NCBI GenBank assembly: GCA_027886175.1
Contig: JAJNNQ010000013.1
Coordinates: forward strand, 9,708,001 to 9,772,000
Length of the DNA: 64,000 nucleotides
Source: Phylloscopus collybita
Taxonomy: Eukaryota; Chordata; Aves; Passeriformes; Phylloscopidae
Direction of reading: 5' to 3'
The translations under genes were made by a program, and so were the position numbers. The notes under the pieces are model-generated. The model was not told where the DNA came from. It made no database searches and worked only from the letters and a program-made list of their open reading frames with translations. Numbering within the stretch: position 1 is the stretch's first letter; every line of letters begins with the position of its first letter. Below are positions 1 to 21,700 of the stretch, piece after piece.

Positions 1-3000
1 CCACAGTAAGATTTCATGCAATATCCACCTTATTAAAAGATTACATTAAATATGAAAGCAAATGTATAATTTTCCTCATTTTAACTACAAAGCTACTACT
101 ATCAACTTGGCATGATGTTAGAGAAACCACATGCTTTCCTATTTCTTTTCAAATACAGTTACAGTTGATGTTGTCACAAAACAGCAATGAAGACATGAAA
201 AGCCACCATTATAACTGCAACCCAAAATATATATGTGACAAACTACTTAATTACAGATTCCATTAAAATGTGCCTATCTTAAATGAACTGGACAACTGAA
301 AGGCTATAAACCAGTTGTATTGAATATTTTCTTTTTTTTTTTCATTTTCTTGCTCATCCTTTTCAGTTGTCATCTGCTGTACGATAACTCATTCAGCCTG
401 CACACTGGATTAGGTAAGGATTTTCAAAGTATGTGCATGCGACGTTTTTACTTCTCTCTTTCTTGTCCAGTGCTGTGTGATTTTTAAAAAAGTGTTTTGA
501 CTCAAAGGCAGTACACCTGATAAAAGAAAGACCCATGAGTTTGCTAAAATTAAGCAACTCATTCATGAAACAGGAATCTTAGATTCTCTGGAGAGAATCT
601 AAGTGCCTGCTGTGGCTACCTCAAATTCAAGTTTGCTACCCTCCATAAAGAGCAGCATTCTTCCTCTGATGTTCAGCTCCCACTGTGCTGTGAACATGAC
701 AAGAGCAGGCAGTTTCCTTGGTCCACAGCAAGCAATAGTCACACTCTTAGCCTGTTATTTCTCTTACAAAAACACCCAAACAGTTGGGCATCAAACACTT
801 TCTGAGAGAGGATGAGGGTATATCAAGGCATTATCATAGTTCTTCATTCTCCCTTCCCCAAAGCTGTGATCTCACCCAGGCTTTGCTGGCTGCTATAATT
901 GTGAACCTTTAACCAAGCTTTTCAAAAAAGCTTAAGCCTTGACTCTATGCAAAAGGCCAACTGTATGCTCACATTCCTTAGATACAAATGACACATCCTT
1001 AGACTGAACACAAGATAGCATGTGTTGCTTTTAGGTAGTGTATCTCTCTCTATTTTTTAACGTTGTCTGCCTTTCAAGTCTGTGTAAAAGCAGTGATACA
1101 GACATCAGACTCCTTGCTGTTAAAAAAGAATTAATTCACACCATGATTCTGTTCAATAACTTGAGTCTGCAGTGTTCTTTTCTCAGGATATTAATCTTTC
1201 TAAAAACATTCTTGCTCTTCTTCACTGTTACCATCTAATAATAGCAGTAATTACTTCTTGTTCTGTGTTATCAGATGTCACAGGTATTAAATGACTTTTT
1301 TTTGTCATTGGATTGAAGTATCCAAAGAAGATTTTCTTTGAGAAGCAATCACTGCCAAAAGGAAGCACATGAGCTCTAGTTTATATAGTCATGTTTGCAA
1401 AGACAGATGCAGCAGATGTGCCCACAAACATAAATAGTCATTAAAGAAGTCAGAAAACTGCATCTGCAGAGCTAACAGCACATCCCTTCTATTTGTGACT
1501 CTTGCCTAAACATAGTGACTCCGAAGCTACATTCACATGCCAACCTTCTTCCACAACATCTTGCAAAATGATGTATTTAATAACTGGAGATAACTGAATT
1601 ATCAGTCTTTAGTAGATTGGCCTGGATTTTTGTTATAAAGGCAACTACAATACCATCATTATATATGGGGTATCATGACTGGAAGACAAAATGGGCTCCT
1701 AAGGACAATCTAGAAAGCGTAGCAGAAAATAAACATTAGGATTTTTTATTACATATATGCATTCACAGTATATCTTCATCAATTGAAATTTAATCACCTT
1801 TTTACAATTTAAAGGGAAAGGTAGGTTTTAGGGTAGTTAAGCCATGTATCATCAGTACCATGAAGCTAACCTATCAGTTATAATAGCTCCTATAAAATAC
1901 CAGAGTGAAATTGCAATAAGCCTAGAAAATGGGCTACAAATCCCAGATATGCTCAAGCAAGCACTGAACCAAAAATAAAAATAGGTAGATAGGAAACCAA
2001 GAACTAGACAACATTCATCTAATTCATGACCACAAAAGCAGAGATCACAGGGCAAGGTTTTAAAGCATCTTATTCAGCTCCAAATGGCAATTATTGGACA
2101 GGAACTTCAATTACAAAAACCTCACCTCTCAAAACGAGTTAAATTTCTAGCGGTTCCTTTCTATTCTCTCCACATATAATAACTCTTGCATTTCTCAGAA
2201 GCAACTGATGTTGCTTAGGCAACTTAAATTTGAAAATATTTAATGTTGTCAAATAATAAAGAATATCCATGTTGCAGTATTTATTGTCCTGGCCTATGTT
2301 TGTAACACGTGATAAAGCATCTCCCACAATCTCTTCCTCTTCCAAACATTTTTTTTTATAAGAAAGGAATAGACTGGGCTATAATTAATAAATTTTAGCA
2401 TTTAAATTTAAAAAGTCAAATTTCTCTTCTCATCATGTCCTTGTCCAAAGAAAAAATTCCCCCCAAAAATTATTAGAAACTTACTTTAGACAAAACCTGT
2501 GGGAAAATCCAAGTACTGGATTGCACAGAAATGCAAAGATAGGTGATTTTTTTCCTCCACTTATAAACATTGCTCCTAGAGCTGTAGGTATAAAAAACCC
2601 CAAACATCCCATTTGTAGTTCCAGCCTTAGAACAGGCTCAGTCCAAAAAAATGCGTGATGTCTATGGCAGGTACATAGATAACCTGTTTAGTATTTTTTT
2701 TGTATATACCCTTTTCATCTGACCACACAGGTGTAAACCAAGCAAAAGAGAACAAGGACATATTTTTCAAAGCAGATTTTTGGGATAAAAAATTACCTGA
2801 ATTGTATGACAAATGTAATTCTTTTGTCATCAGAAAATAAACTGGTTTGATTTTCATCATACAAGTAAAACTTGTTTTCATATAGACATAAAATACATAC
2901 TGAAAATGGTAATTTATACACTCGCACAGAAAACCTTTTCCTTCCGTCACTTAAAAACAAGTACTGAAAAACAGTATCAGGCTCTTTCTTTTGCAGAGGG

Positions 3001-3179
3001 ATGAGTCAAATTATTTAAAAAGAGCAAAAACACACTCAGGCAGTGCCACACTCAGTGGCAGCAAGTCTCACAGTTCCCTTACCCATATACAATATCAGGG
3101 AACAAGCATGAGAGGAATATGCTTTTTCAAAATCCTCTCAGAGCAGCGCGCGTGACCTTACAAAAATGAAAATACCTAC
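1..3179 (-). other. GPATCH2: GPATCH2 intron 5 (partial)
   Basis: AT-rich intronic sequence with short A and T runs. No recognisable exon, repeat family or RNA gene was seen. The short open frames present have no codon bias or protein-like composition. Confidence 0.75.
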
Positions 3180-3259
3180 CAGTGCATTCTGATTTCCTGA
3201 AGCCTTTTTTATGTTTCTTGCTGGCATTCCATGAAGATGACTACATCTACTCTGGAAAC
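3180..3259 (-). CDS. GPATCH2: GPATCH2 coding exon 5 (last visible)
   Basis: This 80-nt exon completes Gly339 and encodes residues 340-365 (FQSRCSHLHGMPARNIKK...NAL). The acceptor is TTTTTTGTAG|GTTTCC and the donor is CACTG|GTAGGTAT. It aligns with human [27 protein letters not shown]. The exon ends in phase 0. The next exon, carrying a VPIPGP-like block, was not found in bases 1-3179. Confidence 0.88.
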
Positions 3260-4603
<1,344 letters not shown>

Positions 4604-7600
4604 TCAGATGTTACCATCAGCAAATACTCTGACAAGATTATTATTTCTTTTGCTTTATAGCTGTATAACAATTACTCCCATATAGCAGTTTTATTTGGAA
4701 AATGTTTCTCAATAGCATGACAAGCATTGCCATCAATGAAACATCATAAAATGTAATGTTTTAAAACCAATTTACAACAGTGAAAACAATAATAAACTAG
4801 TTAATCCTTTTGGCAATAACTGTGGGGAAATCCATTTAAGTTACTGCACTTTACATATTAACAAAAAAACAAGCCTTAATCTCCTGCAGGGAATTAAAAG
4901 GTATAAAACTGAAACTGGTTCTTTGCAGCTGATAATGGTATATAATTAGCTTAATTTCATGATTTGTATGGCTAGTAAAAGGGGAAAACAATCATGAACA
5001 GATGTGAGTAAATGAAGTTAATCTGATTAAGTTCATTTAGAAATAAGTTTTGAAAAAGTTGATTTTAAATGAAAACTGACAGTATCACATGATTGAGGAT
5101 TATACTGCATTATAACACAAAGTTGGTCATTTTTACTGACAATATTTTTCTATGTAGAATTTAAATACTTGGAATTAAATTAAGAAATAAGACAAGACTG
5201 AAAATACAAGACAGAAAATCTGATCGTATAATTAGCTCATAAACACACTGGCAACTAAAAATAGTTTTTATGTTTGTTTTAAAACATGTTCTTTCATACA
5301 CACCATCTAGTTTCAGAACAGGAAATATCTTCAAAAGACATGGAAAATTTCCTTTCTTCCACCCAAAACTTAAATTAGGTATGTGCTATACATTTTGTTC
5401 TATTACAAACTACCCAAACCATGTTTCATTATTTCTGCATGTAAATTATTTGACATTTACATTTTTTATTTGGAAATAAATTAACCAAGATACAAATGTA
5501 AGATTTGTGAGACCAGATTTCAAGAATAAGAAAGCACTTGTGCAAAATTTCATTGTCACTCAATGCCATAGTGGGGAAACACAAACCATGAAAAACCAAA
5601 GCCAAAATTTCATGAAAAATAAAATACAACACACTTTCTCCACATAAACTGTTGAAATGTAAAGAATATTTGAGATCAAGTGCAAGTGAACATGTCTGTA
5701 AACATTCAATCAGGACACGTACTTCTAGAAAATACAGAATAATTAAAGCACTTCACTGGTCTCTTGCAGGTGAAATGGGATCCTTACACCTTTAATGATC
5801 ACAACTAAAAGCAAAATTAGCAGAGGTTACAGAACAGGAACATTTAGATGAAGGAAGGGGAAAACAACGGTGAAAGAGATACATAGGTCAAAATAAGATT
5901 TAAATTTCTTTGCATTCCTGAAACATTTCAGCCTTCTCTCCCTATTCACTCTAATCCTCATTTACAGCTATGACATTTTACAAAGGCACTCACCATTAAT
6001 TCTATCCTTCTTTTGTTAAAGCCAGGTATGGGCTTTTTGGAGGAACTCGAAGAATACTTAATAGGGACACTGGTGGTGGTGGAAGGAGAATCACACCTTT
6101 TAACTGGTCTGTGGTTCAGAGTTAAGCTTGAAATCCTTTGTTTTGATTTTACAAACTTTTATGTTTGGAAACACTTTCCAAAATTTTATGCTTGTTAAAC
6201 TTTGTCTCTATATTTTGTCATGAGAGCTCCAGACATCTTCACTAACAAGAAATACTATCAGGAGCTCAAAAGCAGTCTTCTAACACATAATTCATCCATG
6301 GAGGTAAGCCCAGAATTCCAAAATGGGGTTCCTTGATGAGTTCAGGGACACCAGCTGTAAGAGGCAGGCAGTGCAGTCTTGGAGGGAAGCTACAATTTGG
6401 GTTGCTGGAATGTGCAATTAGGCAAAGAGCAGCTATGGAAGGAAACTGTAATCTTTGCTATATACCCAACAGCAGTTCTTTGGGGGAAAAAAAAATTAAG
6501 ATTACTTTTCCTTTTTGTGCAACAGGAATAGTAGTATGTTAGGCAATTATCTGTTAAGATACCTTAATTTTTATGCTATTATACACTTCCCTAAGCACTT
6601 ATGTTGCTTACAGCCAAAGGCACACTTCAGATCTGAACCTCTTTTTCCACATGACAGCAGGATCCAGATATACTTGGTTTTTAGCTTCCTTGTCTGTGAA
6701 ATTAAACAACTCTGAATCCTCTGAATATTTTAAATCACATTATCACTTTGAGGCAAGTGTAAGCCTATTAGTACTATTCTTATCCAGGTGAAGTAGACGT
6801 GTCCTGGAAATGATGCCACTTTCAGAGCCAGGGAAGAGCACTGCATTTAATTCATTCCCTACCTCATACATATAAGCAGTAAAACACAGAGGCCTCCCCA
6901 CTCAAGAGTTTGGTAACCAAACACTTGGATTTTATCCTAGTTAATTTGCAGCTCGCAAAAGGCAGCACAGTATTCATAGCAAATGAGATCTTAGGAATAC
7001 TAAAAGCTCAAAGCAACATTTCTGACTTCCAAAAATTCACTACACCGTCCTTTCCTCCTAGGATGCTGATTCAGCACAGGACTACAGCAAATTAGAGGTA
7101 GAAAAACCTACAGATCTCCAAAAATAGAGCCCATGCATCCTCCTAAATACATTTTTTTAAATACGTCAAACTTGTTTACGTGTAAGGTTAATGCTTCAAG
7201 GAATTACTTCAAAGTAATTTACATTGAATTATAACTGCACTGATCAGTACAATAGAGTCAATTTAAGGCTCAGAAATGTAATCTTCAACCCTAAAATTTT
7301 CAGGCCAGTTTCTGGCCTAATTTTTTTTTTTCTTTAGTTATCTTTAGGCCATTCCCTCCCTCCAATTACTGTTTCCCTAAATTTCACTCTATATTATTAT
7401 GTCTACATATTTATCTAACTACTGCTCCATGTTAAATTCCTTGCCTTCTTTAAGAAGTTTAGGAAATGATTTATGTGAACTTCTGGTGGTTTCTCTATGG
7501 ACACAGACACCTTCTGCATCACCATCAGCTTCATGTTCAGAAAAACTTCACCTGAATCTTACCTTAGCAAAAGCAGTGCAGTTTTACAACAACCTGTCCA

Positions 7601-9978
7601 CAGCACTAAAAGAGTTTTGCCCCTCTTCCTGTTTTATTACAAAATGGCCAGATCAGGCTCAACAGCAGCCAGTACATGTGCTTGGCCTATACCAACCACA
7701 AGATACTTGGAGAGGTTACACTGAAAAGTTTGGCATCAGTGTCCTACAAACACCACTGCTCTGTGACACTGTGCTGCTCTGTTAGCAGAGCATGTGGAGA
7801 GCAAGGGTACAGGGTGTGAGGTGAATAGCCCAGGATTTAGTCTCATTTTCAGGACCAGTCTACTTCTTTCTAGGTAAAAAAATCCCTCACTGCTAACAGC
7901 GGTAATGATTATTTAGAGACACCACGATATTCATTGTAACACATCCCAGGAGTTTCAGGAAAGCAGAAGCTGAAGTTACCCATTCACAGAAGAACATTGG
8001 ATCTTGCTCTTTGTGCTTTACAGCTAACTTGACAAAAGATATACATATAAAATACATACTATATAAATATTTAAGATTTCAACTACTCAAGTCATATGCA
8101 ACAATTTCATATTATTTTCTTTCTCATTTGCAAAGACTATAAACTTATTTGCCACAACAGTTCAAATCTGGTGTGATTTCACTTTGCATTGCACACTTCA
8201 TCTCTTTTCTTTATGGAGAAACACACCCTGTCACCTGCAGCTGTGCAGGGTCTAAATTAGTTCCTCAGTAGAATTCTTCTACTGAATCAGTACTGGGTCA
8301 TCTTCATAAAGGACACAGTAATGAATATATGTTTAATCGTAAAATAATGAACAGCTATCTTTAAACGCTTAGCCACATCCACAGTGGAACTGACATTCCC
8401 TGACCTTCTCCAATTCTAACTGTTTAACACTTTATTAACATAATATTCCTTCCTACTTGCTTAGATCTTAGAGGACGTTTCAAGTGCTGCATGTCATGAT
8501 TTAAGAAGTCCTAAGTCAACTTTGAATTTCCCCATGTGTACCAGCACAGATGAACCAGGAACACACAATTTGTTTTATTTGCCATACCCAAGCTATAAAG
8601 CTCATTAAAGAGCATCCTTGCAATTTAACTATTTCTTCCCCCAAAACAGGGTATTATCCACTAGTGTCTGAATAAAATAGTTTTGTTAACATTGTTGAAG
8701 GCTTAACTTGTAAAGTGCCTTTGACCTGTGAAGTGCCTTGAAATTGCAGGAAATCCTACTTGTTAGGTCTACCACAGAGTTGTTATTTTATGCTGCAATG
8801 CAAAACTAGACATTTTGGTTCAAAATTCTTGTAAAATTTTCTTACACCAGGCATAACATTCCTTATCATTGAAGTTTCAAATAATTGCAAAACAGCCAAG
8901 AAAATGCTACTTGGGACAAAAGGAACAAAGAGAAAGAAATAGGGAAGTCATGAGGATTTCTCATACATAAGCTTCAGCTGCTGTTCAGATCTTTCAATTA
9001 CTTTGTTGGCAGTCTCTCCTACTTCCATACATAAAAGCCTGATAGAATCACAGTATTTTGGGCTTTTTCCTAACTATTAAATCTTACTCCTAATCTGCCC
9101 AATTTGAAAACGTCTGAAGAAAACACAACCCACAAAAAGTCACTTGAGATTTGTTAACAGTTCAGCAATACCTTCCTCCCTGACTGTACTGTCACTAAAC
9201 ATTTTCCATGATCTTTAAGCTTTTGCTGACTAACTCTTCAGGGTTTGCAATGTTTCACAGAATAAAAACACGTGCCACATTTGGCCTGCCAAAATCAAGC
9301 TTCAATTACTTTGCCAGATGGAATTACCACAGTGGGACAGAGGACAGCAAGAGAACTGCTTGTGTCCTCTCACATGACCTAATGTAAGCACTTGGATAAC
9401 TTGGAAAAGAAGGGCAAACAAGGCTGGACTCCGATGAGTCCAGAAGTTTTAAAAGAGTACAGAAGTTTTTAAAAAGTTACATGGTATGGCACATACTAGA
9501 AGTTGAACAGAGGATTTTCAAGTCTCAACGATTTTCTCTTATCATAGCAATTGATGAGAATTAAAAGGTATCTAAAACTATCCCAATTAAAGCTACACCT
9601 GGTTTTATTTAATCAAATTATAAAAATTGAAACTCTTCTGAGATTCTGTGCACAGAAGAGTAGGTACTGTGACAGAATTATTTCCATATCCTTCCTGAAA
9701 AAATTTGGAAAATATTAAAGGTCACAAGATCAGGCACTCCGAAGTTCATAACTAAATACTCAACTACTTAATTAACTGGCCAAATGCCCCAAGAAATTGC
9801 TGCTTTAGTCACTGTCCTGTCTAGAATGTGTGTCCCAAAGGATGAATTTACTTTGGGATTTAACTGAGGTTTTATAAATACTATTTGTCAGCAATAAATG
9901 AGCTGTGGTTTTCGATCGCAGAAACAAACAAACAAAACAAACAAATGTTGGCCAGAACAGGAACCTCTTGACCTCTGC

Positions 9979-10312
9979 TGTTGCCCTGGTTTTTCTCTGT
10001 TTTTTAAAAGTTTTTCTAAAGTTCTACTTCAGCCTTCTGTATTTACCTTTTGTAATAGAGTCTCTCAAGATATTCACATGAACAACCTATTGTTATTGTA
10101 ACTGTCCTTTCATGTTTACATTCTTCCCATAAGGAGGAGACTGTTGATGGACTGTTGGGTTGACCAGTGTAGTTAGAGAGGAAGATTTTCTTCCTCCAAT
10201 CCATGGTCACTGTTGGAATTCTGTAAATGTCAAGGTGTGTAAATAAACTTCCCCTTTTTGCCTTAAACATCTCAGTGTGTGAGTGTCGTTCCTTTGTGTC
10301 GTAACTGCGACA
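9979..10312 (+). mobile_element. Solo LTR of an endogenous retrovirus
   Basis: The 334-bp segment starts TGTTGCCCTGG and ends ACTGCGACA. Its ends are near-perfect short inverted repeats (TGTTGC against TGTCGC). It is flanked by an exact 6-bp direct repeat CTCTGC at 9973-9978 and 10313-10318, as expected for a target-site duplication. A polyadenylation signal AATAAA sits at 10242-10247, followed by a GT-rich stretch, consistent with the U3-R-U5 order on the plus strand. No internal retroviral genes adjoin it, so it is a solo LTR left by recombination. The 6-bp duplication fits class II (ERVK/alpha-like) elements, but the family was not identified. It lies antisense to GPATCH2. Confidence 0.75.
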
Positions 10313-10484
10313 CTCTGCTACCCAAACTTCTAAGCAATGGCAGGCACATCACTGAAACCAAGTATTTCACCAGGCAACATTAATCAATCTCTGGTTCTCC
10401 ACTTGACTTAGCAGAAATCTGAAGTCAGAAGTGCAGAAAATTTGAACTACAAACGAGATCAAGACGCTGATGCTCTGAACACAG

Positions 10485-10530
10485 ATACAGATATATATAC
10501 AGATGATAAAGATACAGATATAGATAGGTG
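10485..10530 (+). repeat. Degenerate ACAGATAT short repeat
   Basis: Imperfect repeats of ACAGATA/TATAGATA, a small microsatellite-like patch in GPATCH2 intron 3. Confidence 0.6.
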
Positions 10531-11766
10531 TCCTGGAGGAGGGACACGGGTAAGACAGGGATTAGAGTCTTTGAAACTACTTTGAAACTACAAAACAAAG
10601 CCAGCCATTTCTTCCCTTAATACATTTTCATCCTCTCCTCTTCCAGCTTTGTTTATCACACCTAGGCTTCTCCTTTGCTTCTATCAGATTGACTTTCTCC
10701 TTCCTTCATTCTAGTCAATTTTGTATGTGTCTCAGTTCAGCTACAAATTAACTCAGAGAGATAAAACAACCTCGCCTTACTTCAGGAGAGTACAAATTAC
10801 TAGTATTTACTATTGGGGGGAAATAAGCATTAATAGAAAATCAACAATTTTGGTTTTGAAGTAGGATCTCTGATAGTACTTTCATGGAAAAGTCTCACAA
10901 AACCAAAGCTATAATGCAGATTTAGAAGCATCAGAGTTCCAGTGTGAAGCTAACAGTCCTCTGATCATACCCACAAAATTATTAGTTCAAAGGAGAGAAT
11001 GAAAAAATAATGTTTTGTCATGACAACATCCTTTGCAGGTTTAATTATTGTTGGTTTTTTGCATTTGTGATTCAGGTCTAATGCTTTCTGCTTGAAAGTT
11101 GAAAACTGAAACAAGATTCAAGTATCTTGTTTCAAGTATCAAGTATCAACACAACTAAGAACTACAACTTCACTGTAAAGAACCAACACTAAAAAAGGTA
11201 ACACCACGCCACTGAAAACACACAATTGGTCACTGATCCCTCCTGTTTTCTCTTCCCACAAAATCTGTAAGAAAACCAGAAAGCAACTCAGATGTTTTCA
11301 GTCACATTATTCAAAGATTTAAATAATACAATTCAGGATTTAAGGATAGAAATATTAATAAAAATATATGAGAAGGATTCTTGAAAAACATATGCAGTTA
11401 GGAAGTGTGATAGGTCATCTTACATATATATGTAGAGAACAAATGCTTTAAAAATTCCAAGGCAGAAGAGAAATGCAAATAGGGAAGTAAAAGCAAATCT
11501 TTTTGACTCACCTTATACTTAAAGACTCAATGCATTATAGCACTGAACTTAAATCAATCTAAATCAATATTTTCAAAGAAAACCTAAACTCTTAAAAAAC
11601 CAAGCATTAGCACAACTGAAAATAGATACTCAGGCTGGGAGATACAGTTTGTGTAGCACAAGTTACCGTTGGACAAGGAAGGTAACACTTCTGTTACGAG
11701 TTGCAAAAATCCTCTCTGGACTGAAGATAACCCCAACCCCCACAAAACCAGATGGAATTAGAAATT

Positions 11767-11789
11767 AAAAAAAAAAAAAAAAGAAAAAA
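11767..11789 (+). repeat. Poly(A) run
   Basis: A nearly pure A tract interrupted by a single G. No retroposed gene was recognised next to it. Confidence 0.7.
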
Positions 11790-12653
11790 CTTCAAACATT
11801 CCTTCAACCTCATTCTGTGGAATGGGTCAAGATTTGTTTTCTTGCACACACTCAAGTAGTCTTTGGCAAACTGCGTAAAAAAACACCCTCCGTTACTATT
11901 AACTTAAAATGTCCAACAGAAAAGCAAGTCTTAAATACTTGAGAGACTATTTTTGTCTCATTTTTGTATCCTGCCAAAGATAGCGAGTTCCTACTCCATT
12001 ACAGCATAATATACGTAAATGTGTTGCAATAACGACTGAAGCAGATAAAAACCAACATTTTACTTCCATCCTTAATAGTTTTATCACACAAAAACACATG
12101 AGAACATTATACATACTAAAGGAAAAGTTTCAATCTTCACTGCATTTCAGATCAAAGAATTTTTTCTCAGAGGGAAGATGTTCTAATCTCAGACTTAGAC
12201 TGTAGAAAAAGTAGTTTGTTGAAAATTACTTTTGAAACAAACTAGTGAATGAAAAAGAACTATAAAATCCTGCCCTATCAGTTTGGAGGAAAAGAAAGAA
12301 AAAAGCCACCTCAAGAATAGCACAAGCAGCACTATAGTCAGAGTCCTGTCAGAAAATTGGAGGAACTGAGCAATTAATATAGATGATTTTTAGGAGATGT
12401 TCAAGTTTTAAAAAACTTAATCATATTACAGAGGCTGTTTCTCAATATAGCTTTTGACTAAGTCATGTATTCAAGACACCTTCTGATAACATTAAAAAAA
12501 ACCAAAAAACCAGAAAGCAAGCTATACTTCCACTCTGTAAAACAGTAATAGAAACTGAAATACAATAATTAACCTATGAAATAACTTGTAACGCTTACAG
12601 AATTTCAACTGATGTGGTTTGAGGGGTGGAGAAGGGAAAGATTGTTTCAATAC

Positions 12654-12715
12654 CTTGTCTTCCCTCATCATTGGTAAACAAACCAGCATCACTGCTGCTC
12701 AGACTGCTGGATTCA
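12654..12715 (-). CDS. GPATCH2: GPATCH2 coding exon 3
   Basis: This small 62-nt exon completes Ser257, then encodes residues 258-277 ([20 protein letters not shown]) and the first base of Gly278. The acceptor is CTTATTACAG and the donor is CAAG|GTATTG. Human GPATCH2 has the nearly identical block [22 protein letters not shown] at this point. The exon is too short to be found by open-frame length alone; phase agreement with exons 2 and 4 is the main support. Confidence 0.93.
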
Positions 12716-18736
<6,021 letters not shown>

Positions 18737-21700
18737 TTAGAAGTGCTAAGCATAAACTGCAACTTCATTTGGCAAAATCATTTCAGTCCCTTTAGGCAAG
18801 GTAGAATAATCTTTACAAGATGGCTATTGACTCTTTCTGCCAAGAGACAAAACCTTGACAACCAGTCCTACAAAATTTGCAGCACATCAGCCTAAGTTCC
18901 TTTTAAAAGGTATCTTCCCAAACTTGTGTCTTGGAAAGAAGAGGCAGCCAGGGGGTTCCCCCATTTGTTTCTGGCCTCACTGTTACTGTTTGGTTTTCAT
19001 TAATCTCATCACACTTATATGACTGTCAGGGATTCCACATGGCAAGAATATCAACAAAGAGCATTCATTCTAACTGCAGGTAAGGATCACATTTTAAAAT
19101 TAGGAATAGGAAATGGAATACATAATATTCTCCTTGATGTACATTAATGTGTTCTGCTTAAGCCTTTCATTATGATCAAGTATTTTTAAGGATGATTATC
19201 TCTTAATGCTGTCTAAATGCCAAAATGCAGTTAAGACAGCAATTCTTGGATAATATGACTTTTTTCCTAATAGCAACTAATTCTGTCTTTCCAAATGGCT
19301 GATACCTGTTTGATTTTTTAAAAATATCGATTCAGTGAAGTTTTATCAGGTTGAGAGAATACCCAACTACAGATAATTCTAGAGAATTAAATGCAAAGTT
19401 TCACACAATGTCAAATTAAGGCCTTACCCTTTTAAATGTTTTGCTCTCTCTCTTCAAATTTCACTAAGATTTAACTCAGTATGCTTCAGTAAGTTCACCC
19501 ATGCATTACATGAATGTAATTACAAAAACATTACATGATTGCTGCTGAACTCTAATCCTTCTCTGAAGGCTGTGAACCTTCTCCATAAACACAGCAATCA
19601 GACTCTCATATCAAAATATCAGAAGACCTCTTTCCTTGAGGTAAAGCAAAGAATAATTTTCATGCTTGCTACTACATTGCACAAACTGATACATATGGAA
19701 GATGTTGTACATTCAGTAAATTATGCACAGGACATTTAAAAGCAAGACTCTTCACTTTGTTTTACAATATAAATGGCTGGTGGAACCTATAACAAGTTTT
19801 CTACACATACTCAGTGGTGCTGTAGATGTGGAGAAAACCTAGACAGATCACAGACAGCTTCCCTCTGCCACTTAGCACAAGCTCCAATATCAAAGGTAGC
19901 TAAGAATGATGGCTGAATGGGCAGCCATAAATACTAATAGAGGAACTGAAGAACATGTTTAAGACGAAATCCAAAAGCTCATGAAATATCTTACCTAAAG
20001 AATTTATATATTCTCCTTTTAAACCATTTTCAGAAATACTTACTTTAAACATTTCAATTGTAAGAACAATAAAAGCACAGAAAGTGGTAGAAATATAAGC
20101 TTATTTGGAATTCTTGAAACTGCTGCGTCGCTTGCATTTATTTCCCATACCTCTTTTTCTGTCCTGATGTAACCTCTAGTCATATTACTCCCTCTTAATG
20201 TTTTCTTTGGCTCTTAGTACAGCAGAATTAAATCGTTGTGTAAATGATGAGACAGCTCTGGAAAAGTGCTACACTTTTTCCTTAATCCATCTGGTTCACA
20301 AGATGCTTAAACAGATGCATTAGCCCATGTTTCTCCATGGCTACAGCTGCAGTGGGAGGGCACTCATCCCTTTAGCCTTCCTGTTAAACCCCATGAGGAC
20401 AGGCATCCCCAGAGGTGCACATTTCAGAAATGAGATGCCCTTGAGATGTAAGGGGCTTTTCTGCACTCATTTAACAGAAGTTATAACACTTGAACAGACA
20501 AACTGCAGCACTTTTGGGTTGAGACACCAATTCCCTCAAACGCCTGCCTAGCCCTTCCTACCACACACTTTTGTACCTATGGCAAACTGATAGAAGTGCA
20601 GGTGCACCAAAATGTGAACTTGTAGGCTTAAACCCAGATTTAGCTCTCCAAATGAACAGATTTCTACTAGCCTGCCAGAGTATGAACTAGCTTATATAAA
20701 TCTCTAGCAGCCCATTCTCTTAGTGATCCTGCAGTACAAAGCAAAAGGGAAAGAGAAGACAGGGACACTAATGCCTTGCACCATAGCTTATGATTAATTC
20801 GTTCAATTCTATATCCCTAATCTGTATGGGTAACTATACCACTAAAATCAGTGTAGCTCCTAGAGTGGTCATACCAATTTACTCCAGATAATGGCATGAG
20901 TACAGTGGTAAAATTGCCTCAGTTCCAAAATATTTCAAGATCAAACACAATATATCCAGCTCTAATTTTATACCTGGATGAAACTTGCTCTGAATTCTTC
21001 CCAAAATACTGCAATACACATGGTGCCAGATCAAAAGACTAAACTCAAGAAAACTGAACAACCTCAAGAGTTTTTGAAGTAAAGTGATGGCAAGATTCTT
21101 AAATGACTCTGAGCAGTAAAGGGACTTAATTTCCAGCAGACTATGACTTTGAATATTATGTACTCCTGCAATTAATCTTTTCTACTGAGTATCAAGTCTC
21201 TTAATTGCAACTCCTGAATTAAGATTTGTAAAGGGCAGTGACCTTATTTGCCCTAAAAATTGCAGCCATGGTCCAATGTATAATACAACTGTATCATAAC
21301 TGCACCATCTCCTATGCAGATCAGATAAATTAATATTTTCATTATTTCAATATTCTTCCTTAGGATGATTACAAGAATTAATTGATCAGTTTGGGACAGT
21401 GGTCCACACTAAAACGCCTTCTCCTGAAAACCCAAAAAATCTCTTTTGCTTAATTTTATTGGTGCTCTCATTTCTCCTGCTATAATTGAAGAAAAAAACC
21501 CCAAAGGCAGCAGCAGCCAGACAGATTTCATACTACCCCCAAAATTCGGGAGCATACTTCTATTGTAGCATTATTTATCAGACAAACCCAGTTTTGAAAC
21601 TTCCTCTATTGTTCCCAACCAGCTGTCAACCAGCTTGTATTCCAAACCTAAGAAGCAATTTTAATCATTGCTGCAGATGGAACTGTAACAAAAATATTTG

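Noticed and set aside
7399..7785. 128-codon plus-strand open frame in GPATCH2 intron 3
   Set aside because: No recognisable domain. It overlaps a second frame and is antisense to GPATCH2 with no supporting signals.
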